DNA of 64,000 nucleotides. Origin: Dryomyza anilis. Its lineage: Eukaryota; Arthropoda; Insecta; Diptera; Dryomyzidae. The notes below the pieces were generated by a model. The model was not told where the DNA came from. It ran no database searches and saw only the letters and a list, made by a program, of their open reading frames with translations. This document shows, in pieces, positions 1 through 12,495 of the stretch (the first letter of the stretch is position 1; the number at the start of each line of letters is the position of its first letter). The translations under genes and the position numbers were made by a program. The DNA lies in contig OX638133.1 in the NCBI GenBank assembly GCA_951804985.1, forward strand, positions 25,946,963 through 26,010,962. The letters run 5' to 3'.

Positions 1-530
1 TTAAATTAATTTTTTTTGCATTTTTTTAATATTTTAAAATTTATTTTTTATAATTTTCAATTTTTAATATACGTAAAAATAGCTAATTGGTTATTTAATT
101 TTGTTTGTTTCTACTTGTATCTTGTGCAACACATATTCAATTTTTTTTTTTGTTTTTGCTACATAAATTATTGTCACCAACTTTGTTAGACGTTGCAATC
201 ATTTTTTTTTTTGGCCAGTTCTTATTTTTGCGCGACTTTGCCTTGCCGCATATTTTATGGTGTGTCGAGTGGTCATTTGAGTCCAAAAACATGAACCAAA
301 AAATAAAATAAATTGAAATAAAAACTACGACAACAAGAACTAACTATGTAGTACATACCACAAATTGGTGGGCTGTAGTTTTGTGCACTTTGAAAAAAAA
401 AAAAACGGAAGTTGTATGATTTGAAAAATATAAAAATAAATATATTTTATATATAAATATATCGTGGTTTAATAAAATAACTATTTGATTAATATTCGAA
501 TTTATTACGAATGAGAATTATTTTGAATGA
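1..530. other. AT-rich noncoding DNA
   Basis: No gene, RNA or repeat structure is visible here. There are several poly-T runs and an AT-only stretch near 430-470. Short open frames are low-complexity T-rich translations. Confidence 0.6.
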
Positions 531-533
531 AAA

Positions 534-868
534 ACAGAAAAAGAATAATCAACGTAAATACAGCAACCGATATTAATTGCATTCATTAATCAAACCAGCA
601 ATTAAATTCACTAATTTAATGAAAACATTTGCTATTCTTCATTATATAAGCAATTTGCGTCCGCTAATATGCGGACGTCAAAAAGGCGCAGATTCAGCAA
701 TCATATTTCCTGAACTAATTAATTTGCTGCATTGACGTACAAATATTCATATTAGCAATCGGAATTGCTGATTTAACGAAGAATAGCAAATGTTTTAATT
801 AAATTAGTGAATTTCATTGCTGGTTTGATTAATGAAAGCAATTAAAATCGATTGCTATATTTACGTCG
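534..868. mobile_element. Family 2 MITE, copy A (right end degraded)
   Basis: A long imperfect palindrome. The left end resembles ACAGAAAAAGAATAATCAACG, and the right side matches in reverse complement up to TATATTTACGTCG. The usual last bases (TTATTTTTTTCTGTG) are missing. The core holds GCTAATATGAATATTTGTACG-like words shared with copies at 3261, 6056, 57964 and 60847. It has no coding capacity, so it is non-autonomous. Confidence 0.75.
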
Positions 869-1367
869 GACGAACCGGAAAGGAAAATTCTCCGCAAAAA
901 TTAGAGATTTCAAAAATTGATTTGAAAAACTGTAATTTAAAGCAAATGCATTTCGTTACTAGATATATTGCATTGGTCACGTCACGATATCGTAGGTCGA
1001 ATTTGCTACACGATATCGCTACGAGAATGTATCAGATATCGTGTGAATTCTTCTGCATTTCATATGGTAATCGTATCGTAATTTGTATGGTAATTTTTAT
1101 CGTAGTCATATTGAATTACATATAAATTCCTCATTCCCAGTTTGTCTTGTTTGTCGGAACTCTTCGATGATCGAAGTTTTCTCAAACTAACTTCGATAAA
1201 AAATGTTGATCTCGTTGCTTTATCGCTTCTATATTTTCTAATAATTCATACTATTACATTTTATGATAAGATATGATACGATACGACGTTTAAACATTTT
1301 TCAAATCGATATCGCAATGTTTTTCGAATCAATCTCGATATCTTTGCACTATTCGATGTGATGTCAA
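869..1367. repeat. Dispersed GATATCG-rich repeat (family 5)
   Basis: The stretch contains several ACGATATCG-type palindromes. The part at about 1145-1366 recurs in reverse complement at 58260-58475; shared words include GCGATAAAGCAA, TTTTTTATCGAAGT and ATCATCGAA. It lies between a family 2 MITE and a family 1 MITE. The short ORF across its left part (832-1125) starts inside the MITE and is not taken as a gene. Confidence 0.55.
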
Positions 1368-1587
1368 CACCCAGAAAAAAATACTATATAAATAATAGTT
1401 TTTTACTATTAAAAATAGTCAATAGGATAAATTATTATTTTAATCGGAAAATACCATTAAATACTAGAAAATACCATGACATTGCCATTGAGTTTATATG
1501 AAAATTTTTATTTTTTGTATACTATTAAATCAATAATTGTCCTATTGACCAATTTTAATGGGATTTCAGGGAATTTTTTTCTGGGTG
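1368..1587. mobile_element. Family 1 MITE, copy 1 (220 bp)
   Basis: Terminal inverted repeats of about 15 bp, CACCCAGAAAAAAAT at the left and its reverse complement at the right, enclose AT-rich sequence without an ORF. Other copies start at 2291, 28330, 47588 and 60020, with a partial copy ending at 58211. Two-bp TA-like target duplications at the other copies suggest mobilisation by a Tc1/mariner-type transposase, which is an inference. Confidence 0.85.
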
Positions 1588-2290
1588 AATGCTCGATTCG
1601 AAAAAAAAATGATTGCAGTTTTTTAAGTTTTGGCGTTCGTTAATGGTACAAGATGTGATTTGATTTCGTGCGAATTATCGCACATACCGTCTCATTCTCA
1701 CATCAATATCGATACGAATGACAGACTGGATATCTAGTACATTATTCGATATCGCTATGAAAAAGCGATATCGTATGAATTCTCCTCAATTGAATCAATG
1801 CTGATATGAAATATGAGCTGGATTTATATCTTTAGATCTTATATACAAAAATAATAATAATAATATAATTAGTTTAGAAAAATCCAATATTTTAAAGTTT
1901 AGAACCAAATATCATGAAAATTTATTAGAATATGGACATTACATTTTATACTAAAATTTCTTTGCACAATTTGAGAAAAATGTATTTAAAGTTTTTTGAA
2001 AAAATACTATAAAAAGTTCTGTACTTTTATATTCTAAAAATGACTCAAAAAAATCCATGAAATTAAACCCGCATTCTGTATTACAACACGAAAATCTATT
2101 AGACGAATGTGAGGTAATTTGAAACTATTGTGAATTTTTAAATGTCAAAAAGCATGTAATTCAAATTATAATGACGTCATTTTTACGTCATTCGTTCGTT
2201 CGAGTTCCGTACATTTTAACTTTCTAGAATACTTTACGTAAAATAAACAAACAGAATATGCAGTCGTAATCAGCATTCTCGAGTTATATA
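1588..2290. other. AT-rich noncoding DNA with a second GATATCG block
   Basis: The part at about 1640-1790 repeats the theme of the segment at about 1010-1060 (GATATCGCTA...GATATCGT.TGAATTCT), so it is probably another piece of the family 5 repeat. The rest shows nothing recognisable. Confidence 0.45.
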
Positions 2291-2484
2291 CACCCAGAAA
2301 AAAATACTATATAAATAATAGTTTTCTTACTATTAAAAATAGAATAAATTATTATTTTAATCGGAAAATACCATGACATTGCCATTGAGTTTATATAAAA
2401 AGATTTATTTTTTGTATACTATTAAATCAATAATTGTTCTATTGACCAATTTTAATGGGATTTGAGGGAATTGTTTTCTGGGTG
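2291..2484. mobile_element. Family 1 MITE, copy 2 (internal deletion)
   Basis: It has the same CACCCAGAAAAAAATAC end and CTGGGTG right end as copy 1 but is about 26 bp shorter, lacking parts of the left interior. It is flanked by TA on both sides (TATA before, TATG after). Confidence 0.85.
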
Positions 2485-3260
2485 TATGTATACTAAACAC
2501 AAAATTATATTCAATAGTGATTTATAGTCCTTCTCTTCAAATTGTAGTATTAACTAATATATACATCTAAATCATATAATAAATCGGTTTAAAATGGATA
2601 CATCTAGGAAAAAAATTAAATTAACTTTTAGTAAAAACCAAAGCTAAATTAATAAAATAAAAAAATATTTAAGCTTTAGCCGCTAATGTAACGTATAAAC
2701 GAGTTAAGTTCATTTTATTGGAGTTAATACTATTTTAATATGACGTTTAATAGACATTGCAAGTATACTTTGATCAAAGAGTTGTAAAAGATTTCCTATA
2801 GCTTAACGAATTTTTAATAATAAAAATAATAGAATCAGCTCATATCATGAAATATTTATAACGCTTAAATACACAATTATGATTTATTGTTTATTTATAC
2901 CAAACATGAATGTACGAACGTGTGAATAATTAATTAAAATACAATATTAAATGATTACGATTTAATGGTGTGCTGCTTGTGGCGATGATCAACGATGATT
3001 CTAGCAATTATAACGACTTGTAAAATCACTTATTTAATTGACTTATTTATTATTATTTACTACATTTATTAATAAAGTTTAAATAGAAAATAAGTTACGT
3101 TTAATTTTAAATACTTTATGAAAAATGCAGTTTTATGATAAGTCGATACACAAGAAAACTCGAAAAGTGGACTGTTTTGAATTTTTCGAAATATTTTTTT
3201 TACACTTGGAATACATAAACTTTATTCAGATTTATCATTTGCAAATCTTACTTTAATTTC
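2485..3260. other. AT-rich noncoding DNA
   Basis: No coding or RNA feature was recognised. A slightly richer patch at about 2966-3020 (GTGTGCTGCTTGTGGCGATG) is the only departure from the AT background. Confidence 0.5.
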
Positions 3261-3628
3261 ACATTAAAATAATCGACGTAAATATAGCTACCGATATTAA
3301 TTGCATTCATTTATCAATCGAACAATGAAATTCACTAATTTAATGAAAACATTAGCTATTCTTCGTTAAATCAGCAATTCCGTTTGCTAATATGAATATT
3401 TGTAAGTCAATGCAGCAAATTAATTAGTCGGCGCAGGCAGTTTCAGCAATTATATTTGTTAAAACTGACTGACTATATTATTTGCTGCATTGACGTACAA
3501 ATATTCATATTAGCGAACGCAATTGTTTATATAATGAAAAATAGCAAATTTTTTTAATTAAATTAGTGAATTTAATTGCTGAATTGATTAATGGATGCAA
3601 TTAATATCGGTTGCTATATTTATGTAAT
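3261..3628. mobile_element. Family 2 MITE, copy B
   Basis: It runs from ACATTAAAATAATCGACG to TTGCTATATTTATGTAATAT, with the internal palindromic arms of the family (GCTAATATGAATATTTGTA and its complement). Both terminal CACAG ends are eroded, so this looks like an older copy. Confidence 0.7.
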
Positions 3629-3735
3629 ATGGCAGTGCCGCCAGCAAATTTGTAAACCATTCGATTTAACCGAATAAAATTAGTTGGTACAACTAACTTT
3701 TTCATTCATTCAACATCATGCCAAAAGAGGATTTT
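3629..3735. repeat. Dispersed repeat fragment (family 4)
   Basis: The segment with GGTACAACTAACTTTTTC, then ATGCCAAAAGAGG and TTTTTCTGTGTGTA, matches 25080-25147, inside the intron of inhibitor gene A2. Its ends resemble those of the MITEs here (TTTTTCTGTGTG), so it is probably one arm of another non-autonomous transposon. Confidence 0.5.
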
Positions 3736-3799
3736 TCTGTGTGTAACTTAATTGATTGATATTTTTAAAAAAGTAATTGATATATTTTAAATATTCTTA

Positions 3800-3833
3800 T
3801 TAATTGATCAAAATTCTAATTTTGATCAATTAA
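3800..3833. repeat. Perfect 16-bp inverted repeat
   Basis: TTAATTGATCAAAATT is followed after two bases (CT) by its exact reverse complement, giving a compact cruciform-capable site in AT-rich DNA. It may be chance-aided by composition. Confidence 0.6.
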
Positions 3834-4334
3834 TCTTAATTTGGAATTTACCAATCAAAAACTATTTAAAATAAAAATCTGTTTCTAAATCAATTATTGA
3901 ATTTTTCAATTCGAATATCCAGATAGGCTAATAAAAACATTTAAATTTGATTACAATGCATATCCCAAAAGGTTAATGAATTTGAAATCAAATGCGAGGT
4001 GTCTACAAATCTTATGTTTGTCGCACAACTTGCAACCTCATGATATGTATACGGATTGTGATGGCGGCACAATTGATGACATTAAGATGGCGCTCGTGTT
4101 GCAGAATTTCAGAACGTCATGATTGCCAGACTTGCGCGAGTATTTAGTGTGGCCCGCGGTGCTTATTGACATTTGGACAGACGTGGATTTTGTGTGTTTT
4201 TGCTTTTATACAAGCAGTATTTGATAAACTTAAGAGCATAAATAAAATAAAAAATATAATATAAAAACACTACTCTACATACGAAGATCTTTTTGGTGTT
4301 TATAATTCAAAGGTACTGCTTTTGATTGCTTACT
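3834..4334. other. Noncoding DNA with a GC-richer patch
   Basis: AT-rich up to about 3990. A patch at about 3995-4200 (words such as GATGGCGGCACAATTG and GGCCCGCGGTGC) is more GC-rich and non-repetitive. No reading frame of useful length crosses it. It could be regulatory, but nothing in the sequence proves this. Confidence 0.35.
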
Positions 4335-5110
4335 CAGTTTCTCATTTGAAATTTGAGATTCACTAAGTAGGATACTTCCCCGAAAGCATTTGCCATGAAA
4401 CACATTTCTGCGAAGCTATTGCTCCATAAGAGATACTTACAAGAAGGAAAATCTCCCCGAAATGGACATTTCACCGAAAAGAACATTTCCGCGGAATGAA
4501 CATTTCCCCGAAATGGTAATTTTCCCTCAAATGGGTATTTTCCTCGAATGGATATTTTCCCGAAAAGGTAAATTCCCAAAAATGGTAAATTTTTATGAAT
4601 ATTTTCCCGAAAATATTTTTGCTTTTTATATTAAATCTTAGATAAGTGAATATATGGGAATCCTTTGGGAATTTTTATGACCTTTTCTACTGCAGAATTT
4701 AAAATTTTAATATGAATTCATTTCTGGGAATTGAAGGTGAAAATGTTCATTTTGGGGAAATATTCATTTAGGGAAATTTTCATTTTGTGGAAATGTTTAT
4801 TTCGGGAAATGTTCATTGTGGAAAAATATTTTTTTTTTTGGGTAAATGTTCATTTTGGGAACATGTTCATTTCGGGATAATGTTCATTTCGGAGAAGTGT
4901 ATACTTCGGAGACGCGTTATTATCGGAAAAATGTCTGTTCGGGGATTTTTCCGTTCGGGGAAATGTCTATTCAGGAAAATGCCCATTTCGGAGAAATGTC
5001 TTTCAGGAAATGTCCGTCCATTCGGGGAAATGTCCATTCGAGTAAATGAACATTCTAAAAAGTGTCCACTTAGGGGAAATGACTTCGGGAAAATACATAG
5101 TTCAGAATAA
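4335..5110. repeat. Foldback minisatellite, core TTCGGGGAAATG
   Basis: Degenerate 13-17 bp units occur in opposite orientations on two sides of a centre near 4600-4730. The left side (4370-4610) reads like CCCCGAAATGGACATTT; the right side (4735-5100) reads like ATTTCGGGGAAATGTTC. The strand could fold into a long imperfect hairpin. Open frames across it (4787-5110 plus, 4334-4579 minus) are artefacts of the repeat. Confidence 0.75.
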
Positions 5111-6055
5111 TTGTTTTCGTGGTCATTGTTCCAATTTAATTAATTTATCATTGCTTTCAAAAAAGGACATTTTTCAATTTTAAAAGAATTTCAAAATTTA
5201 AAAAAACCAAAAAAAATCTTACAAAGTAACACAAAACAGTTGAAATATTTAATCAGCAACCAAATGGTTTTTCATACAATCTGAGGTAAATTTAATTGCA
5301 GGGCATAAAGTGCAAATTGGCGTTGGTTGGTGCAACCGTCGCTGTTTTTTTTGTGTTGTGTTGCCATACTTCAGCACTCGACTGTAGGCTGTCATTATGA
5401 CAGTTGTAGTTTTATTTCATTTGTTGCTAATTTTCCAGTTGATATGGCATAAACGTACGTTAGCTCATATTACGTTACAATTACGAATGTTTTTTTTTAT
5501 GATTTTTTTATAACCAACACTTTTAAGAGATTTATTTAAAGTCTTTTTTTTTTTTGTAGTTTTTTATTTTTTGTTTTCACTTAGATGCCATGTGTATTTC
5601 CTAGGCACCAACAAAGTCTGTTCGCAAAACTGTTACAGTTACAGTGCCCATTATTGTATTTCCTCACATTCGCGAAAATGTGAATAATTTGCAAATTGGC
5701 GCGCGCAATTATTGCAAATTAAATTAAAGGTTGTTGTTTGCAATCTGGGTGTCGATGACGATAAACACGCCCCTCACCCCGCCCAGCTGTAGGGTGGCTG
5801 CATTAACATTTTGTAATTGCAACGAACAATTTCAAACAGTATGTGTTTGGACTCAGATAATTTACTTAAATGCATACAATTGGTTAATTGACCCGTTTAT
5901 CGAACAGTTGCAAGTCTCAATAAAATTTGAATTTCGATATATTCCCTTGAAGAATATTGCCCTATGGTCATGAGTCATTACAAAAACATATTGGTAGTGT
6001 AACTGGTCGGGTTATGACGGGTTCTTCAGCACCCTCCCTAATATAATTTCTACTA
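5111..6055. other. Noncoding DNA, mostly unique
   Basis: No gene was recognised. The segment at about 5640-5960 is less AT-rich and carries an 80-codon open frame (5731-5973) with no recognisable motif. Its composition resembles the surrounding noncoding DNA and I do not call it a gene. Confidence 0.4.
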
Positions 6056-6427
6056 CACAGAAAAAAAAAATAATCGACGTAAATATTGCAACCAATATTA
6101 ATTGCATCCATTAATTAATCCAGCAATTAAATTCGCTAATTTAATGAAAACATTTCCTATTATATAACTAATTGCGTTCGCTAATATGAATATTTGTTCG
6201 TCAATGCAGCAAATAATTTAGTCGGCGCAGTTTTAGCAAATATAATTACAGTGCTGACTAATTAGTTTGCTCAATTGACGTACAAATATTCATATTAGCA
6301 AACGGAATTGCTGATTTAACGAAGAATAGCATATGTTTTAATTCAATTAGTGAATTTAATTGCTGGATTGATTAATGAATACAATTAATATCGGTAGCAA
6401 TATTTACGTCGATTATTTTTTTCTGTG
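6056..6427. mobile_element. Family 2 MITE, copy C (most complete, 372 bp)
   Basis: It starts CACAGAAAAAAAAAATAATC and ends with TTATTTTTTTCTGTG, directly flanked by TA on both sides (CTACTA before, TAGTAG after). The two halves are complementary over most of their length (for example GCTAATATGAATATTTGT near 6180 against AATATTCATATTAGC near 6288), so the element is one long palindrome. There is no ORF. TA duplication and structure fit a non-autonomous Tc1/mariner-type element. Confidence 0.85.
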
Positions 6428-6441
6428 TAGTAGAAATAATT

Positions 6442-6466
6442 AACGTCGATTATTTTTTCTATGTAA
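6442..6466. mobile_element. Solo family 2 terminal fragment
   Basis: AACGTCGATTATTTTTTCTA just outside copy C repeats that element's right end, as if a second copy had inserted next to it and been mostly deleted. Confidence 0.6.
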
Positions 6467-8042
6467 AAGGAATAAAATATTAAATTTTTAATTCATGTTT
6501 TAAAAGTTTTATGCATTTTCAAATTAAATCTGAAATAAATAAAATTTTCCTATCGTAAATAGACATTTTCTATGAATCAAAAAGACATTTATTGGTATTC
6601 GAAAAACTAATCTCACAGCTTGTCAAACTCGAAAAGATTTCCCCCATTATCCTTTGTCACATTTCTCAAACGTTCAAAAATATTTTTCAATAATTAAATG
6701 TCGAATTGCTGACGACATCAGACGCTGACAATTTTTAGACAATAACTTCAGATGTCAATCTGTATCAGAGCGACATAAAACGTGCGCTGCTGTCATTATT
6801 TTGTGATGTGATTTATTTTAGATCAAATTGTAACGTGACAACGTACCAAACAAAATATGGCGACGGCGGCGTCACTTCGTCTGCTGGGATACGTAAATGC
6901 GGAGTTAAAACGTACATGAAGTAGTTAATCAATCAGTGTAGCAGGTTTTTCTATTTTTCAAAAATTTATTTAACTTGAATTAAATTCGATAAATAGCAGA
7001 AAATAATAAGAGCAACAGCAGTAACATGACAACAACATGCGCCACAGCATCAGCAACAATTGCAACAAAATGTGATATAATTTTAGTTGCTCTGATTTTC
7101 ATTGACTTGGTTTAAATGTGCGGCATGCGGCACAGATTTTCTTAACAATTTTTATACTATTTTTTGTAATTTTTTTAAAATTTTCTTAGTCTTGTCATGA
7201 ATTCTACAGCGGCTGCTGTTGTTGCCTTTGAACTGCTGTTAACGTGGCTTATATAATTTCACTTAGTTGCTGTCGTCGTCGTCTTCGTTGTTGTTGCTGT
7301 GATTGCATTGTCCTCATCATTTTTGTAGTTTTTTCGGTTTCATTCATTGCAATTGGAAATTGCATTCATTTGTTAACTTGGCTAAGAGTGTCTTTTGGGT
7401 GCATGTTGCTCGAGTGACGTCGTGCAACACTAACCAACATTGCTTCTGCTGTTGTTGTTGTTATTATTGCAATTGGCTCGTTTGCAATTTGGTCAAAAGC
7501 AGAGCGCTTGTTTTGGCCACCAATTGGTTGCAAGTGCGGGGCGTTGCTCTCAGCCACGTTTGCGTTTTGTTTACAATTATCTGTGTGTCTTGTGTTTTTT
7601 TTTTGTTGGTTTTTTGCTATTGACCAAATTCTGTATTTGGCTCTGACCAACTAACTGTTACGTTTTTGTTGCCGCTTTTTTCTTTGACGTTTTTTTAATT
7701 AATTTCTAAATACATTTTTAACATTATATTTTTGTGGCAATTAGTGTTTTGTTTATTTGCACAATTGATTGTCAAATTTTTATTTTATTTTAATTTGTTT
7801 TTTTCTTCTCTCTATTTTCAGGTAAGCAAACGAATTTGTTTAAGACACGTTAAAGATTTGCCATCCACTTGAAGTTTGGCTTTAATTGGGATATTTACAT
7901 CAGCTACAATTATAAAAGGCCAGGTTTGTTTCTTGCCATTATATATTGTTTTAAGGAACAATTACAATATTTTTTATTTATTTTTTTATTTCTATTTTTT
8001 TTTTAAATTTAATAAAATACCAAGACAAATTATCACATCAAA
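6467..8042. other. Noncoding DNA, no gene recognised
   Basis: AT-rich with poly-T runs. The part at about 6760-7660 is less AT-rich, with GCAACAGCAG- and GTTGTTGTTG-type runs typical of fly intergenic or intronic DNA. Open frames on both strands at 7303-7650 come from these runs. No domain or splice structure is convincing. Confidence 0.45.
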
Positions 8043-9060
8043 AATATGTTTTGCCGCAAACATCATATGTTAGCAATCGCATAAATGATTTTCTTAATTA
8101 TAAAAAATAGTGTCGTTATTCAAATGTTAATGCATTATAAAAAAAAATGATTACCAAAATCATATGGTAAATAAGTCCAAATGTGTTTTTTGCCGTAAAC
8201 ATAATATCATAGCAACCAATATAAATGATTTTCTTAATTATAAAAATTAGTTGTCGTTTTTCAAATGTTAATGCATATATAAAAAAATGATTACCAAAAT
8301 CATATGGTAAATAGGTCCAACAGTATATACTAACTATAATTGGATTTATAATATGTTTGTGACAAACAAAATTTTCCTTGTGTAATCGAATCCATATTCG
8401 TTTTTCTTTTCTTTTTATGTTTTATTTATTTTTTAATCATTATCTCATGGCCTTCTCATTTACTCACTTGTCCAATAATATTTTTATTTATATTTTTATT
8501 AGCTTTATTATAAAGATTATATGTTTAAGGCAAATAATATGTGTAATCAAAGGCAATATTTATATTATATTTTTATTATTTTCTACTTAATGTCATAATT
8601 ACTTTGTTTAATCATAATCGTTTCCAATAATGTTTTTATTTAGATTTTTATTATCTTAACTTAAATATGTTTGAGGCAAACAATAAATAATATTGCCCCT
8701 GTATTTTCAAATCTCATTAGCCATATTCGTTTTTCTTTTCTACATATTTAATGTTATAATTACTTTTTTAATCATTATCTCGTGACTTTCTATATTATTG
8801 ACATTTCCAATAATCATTTTTTATTATGTTAACTATAAATATTTTAATATGTTTGAGGTAAACAATAAATATCTTTTTTTTTGTGTGACGAAAGGAAATT
8901 ACTTAAATACATTCCTTTTTACATGCTTTTATTTAACTTCACTTGTTTCTTATCTTATCTAATGTTATAATTACGCTAATCATTATCCCATGGTTTTCTT
9001 TATTGTACACATTTCCAATAATCATTTTATGTATATTTTTATTATCTTAATTATAAATAT
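8043..9060. repeat. Degenerate tandem repeats, about 140-bp then about 200-bp units
   Basis: Two copies of about 138 bp (starting near 8046 and 8185) share AAATGATTTTCTTAATTATAA and AAAATCATATGGTAAATA. They are followed by three to four diverged units (8390-9060) marked by TTTTTAATCATTATCTC, TTTCCAATAAT and GTTTGAGGCAAACAAT. The decay suggests old tandem duplications. Confidence 0.6.
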
Positions 9061-9655
9061 TACTACAAAGTCAATTCTTTTATTATTATAATTTATAAAC
9101 AATTCTTTTTGCTATATAATATTATTCATTATAGTTACAAACATAATATAGATCATGGCAAACAAAAATATAATTGCAAACAACATTTTTTTATTTCAAT
9201 TATAATTGAATCATATTCGCTTTTGTACCATATCTATTGTACTTTGTGTCTATTTTTGTATTGAAACAATTAATGATTGCGATAATGATATTTTGATTGC
9301 CACAGCAATACTATAATTGAGCTTGATTGTATGAATGTAGTAATAAAAATAATAAATGATTCGAAAGTTAAAATTTATAAATGCACAGAAAAATACATAA
9401 ATTAACTGAAGAAAATTTGGGGCAATAAAATGATTGTTGCAACTATTGAATAATTGATAATCATAATGCCAAAATCATTGAAGATCAAAAAATTGAGAAA
9501 TATAGAGAATCCAAAGTAGTAAAAAAAAAACATAATACTATTTAATTGCTGCAACCATAGTGTAATTGATAATAATTGTATAAATAATATAAAAATTATA
9601 AATGACTAGTTAGCATTCTAGTCATTTATCAAATTATTATAAAATTCATAAAAAT
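9061..9655. other. AT-rich noncoding DNA
   Basis: Nothing beyond AT-rich sequence and short inverted words (such as TGACTAGTTAGCATTCTAGTCA near 9602). No gene or RNA was recognised. Confidence 0.5.
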
Positions 9656-9985
9656 AAAAAATGTAAAGAAATATATGAAATATGTGGAAATTTCACTGTC
9701 AATATAATAGCATCAATCATATTACATATTTGTCACAAACATAAAAACATTTTCATATTTTATTTCTTATTTTTTTATTGATTTTTTAATGATGTAAATA
9801 TTTTTAATAATATTTAAAAATAGATCTAAAGAAATATATGATTGTGTTCAACATACTTCGCTGTCAATATAATAGCATCAATCATATTACATGTTTGTCA
9901 CAAACATAAAGATATTATATATTATTTTTTTTATTGATTTTTAATGATATAAATATTTTTAATAATATTTAAAAATGGTTAAATT
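9656..9985. repeat. Tandem duplication, about 165 bp
   Basis: Two copies carry AATATAATAGCATCAATCAT, ATTACATRTTTGTCACAAAC and AATGATRTAAATATTTTTAA in the same order, the first from about 9660 and the second from about 9827. Confidence 0.7.
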
Positions 9986-10790
9986 TAGAATTATTTTAAA
10001 TTTTAAAAAATGTATATAAGAAACCCCATTAAAATCTAAAAATCTGAATTTAACAAAAACAAATATGGCTTAAACTTCAATTAACCAAAAATACCAGTCA
10101 ACAAAAAATAAAAAAAAAATAAATAATAAAACACAAGAGTTGTTTGTTGTGTTTATGACTTAAAACACGTTTCAAGAAAGGCCAATAACACACAGACGCG
10201 TTTAGAAAATAAAAACCAGCTCGTTTACGGCCAGCAACATGCAACAGTTTCAAATGCGAGCAGCAATTAATTTGTCAAAGCAATGCAGAGTCGTCACAAA
10301 CATGCAGTTGAAATTGCTGTTGAGGAGGAGAGTAGAAGACGATGAAAAGAGCAGCAACTATTTTAACAGCAGCAACATTTATTGCAACAACAAGTTAAGA
10401 AATTAATTATAACAACAACTAAATGCGAAAAACACGCAAATGTTTAATCAAAAAAGATTGCACAAGTTCAAACATTTCAATTGCAGCAGCAACAATTTTA
10501 CTTTCGCCAAGTGGGCCGATTGACCGATCGACAGACCGTACAACTTATTTTCGTAAAATTAAGTTATTAAATGTTGGAAAATTTATTGAAGAAAACATTA
10601 CTTCAATCTCTGTTGCAATTTGGTTGACAGCTGCGCCACATTAAAGCCAACAACATGACATCACATAATTACTGAGAGACGAGCAACATATTGTTGAGGA
10701 GACGCCCTAAATTGCTGGGAAGTTTGTTAGCGATTTGCAGTACATGTTGCGTAATAGCAGCTGTAGAAATGAGGAAAAACTAAAAAGAAA
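9986..10790. other. Noncoding DNA with CAG/CAA-rich patch
   Basis: The part at about 10130-10760 is less AT-rich and full of GCAGCAACA-type words. At 10138-10175 it contains a single copy of GTTGTTTGTTGTGTTTATGA, which reappears as the start of the 174-bp tandem units at 12.5-13.3 kb. The 73-codon ORF at 10423-10644 shows no recognisable motif. Confidence 0.45.
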
Positions 10791-10799
10791 ATTAAGGAA

Positions 10800-12490
10800 A
10801 ATTGAAAATAAAAATTATGAAAAATATGAAATGTTTGCAATATATGAAAAATACGATAATATTAAAGTACAAAATACAAAATCTGCAAAAATATGAATTA
10901 TAAAAAAATAAAAGTATGAAAAATATCAAAAATGCGATCTATACAAAATACGAATACTACAAAAGTACGTAAAATACATAAATAGGAAAAATACAAAATG
11001 TGAAATTATGAAATATGAACTATACAAACATATGAAAAGAATAAAAATACGAAAACGTAAACAATTAAGAAAATTCTTTAAAAATACGAAAAATAAAAAA
11101 AATAAAAACTATACAAAAAGGCGAACTATACCGAATATAAAAATCACAAAAGTACGAAAATATGAAAATATGAAAATACAAAATAGTTGAACAATACAAA
11201 AATACGAACTACGCTATAATACGATAATACAATAATACGAAACTAAAGTGGAAAAATTTCAAAATATGAACTATATAAAATATTAAAATTACATAACTAC
11301 GAAAAACATGAAAAATATGAAATTAACAAAATATGAAAAATGTCAACAGTTCAAAAAATAAATAATATGTATTATACAAAACCCCGAAATATACAAAAAT
11401 ACGAAAAAATACAATAAATGAAAAATTCAATAGTACGAAAAATACGAAGATACCAAAATACGAAAAATGCAAAATACTAAAAATACAAAACACGAAATAT
11501 GAAAATTAATATAGTAAAAAAAATAATTTATGAATATTATATGAATATACAAAAAAGAGCCAAATGATCTTATTACGAAATATTCAAAATATGAATAATG
11601 TAATAGTTCGAAAAATACAAATTATTAACAATACTTTTGTATACAAAAAGTACAAAAATATGAAAAATACAATAGTACAAAAATTTAAAGAATACACAAA
11701 AGATAAAAATCTAAAAGTTAAAAATTTACAAAAATATGGAAATAATAAAAATTGAATATTATGAAAAATACGAAATTCTTAAAAATGGGTACTATACGAA
11801 AAATGCAAAATACAAAAAAATGTAATATACAATAGTACAAAAAGTATGATAAATACACAAATACGAAAGTTACTATAATTCAAAAATTTAGAAAAATTAC
11901 TATACAAAAATTACTATAATACAAACATTTAGTAATACGAATTATATACAAATATATTAAATATGTATATTCCAAATTACGAAAAATATGTTAAATACGA
12001 AATATATCAAAAAACTATTTTCGAAATATACAAAAATATGTAAAATATAATATATGAATACTACAAAACATGCGAAATACGAAAAATACAAAATATGAAA
12101 GTCAATTGTACGACAAATATGAAATATACAAAAATTTTAATTATACAAAATATGCACAATGTTATAATACGAAAAATGTGAAGAATACAAAAATACGAAA
12201 AATATGAAATACGAAAAATAACTAAAGTGAAACAAAATCGATAAATTAAAATATAAAAATAAACTACGAAAATAAAATACAATAGTACAATACAAAATAT
12301 AAAAATCACAAATTGAGATATGCAAAATTCAATTGTACGAAAAATACAAAATATACAAAAATATCAACTATACAAAATATGATAAATATAAATATTGTAA
12401 TAGTACGAAAAATGTGAAGAACACAAAAATACGAAACATGATAAATATGATAAATTGATAAATTGCAAAAAATTCGATATATTAAATAAA
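10800..12490 (+). repeat. Degenerate A-rich minisatellite (AAATACGAAAAAT-type)
   Basis: About 1.7 kb of imperfect 9-12 bp words such as AAAATACGAAAAATATGAA and ACTATACAAAAATACG. It is strongly strand-asymmetric (A on plus, T on minus). Lys/Tyr/Asn-rich frames on plus and Phe/Tyr/Ile-rich frames on minus are compositional artefacts. Confidence 0.75.
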
Positions 12491-12495
12491 ATTGA

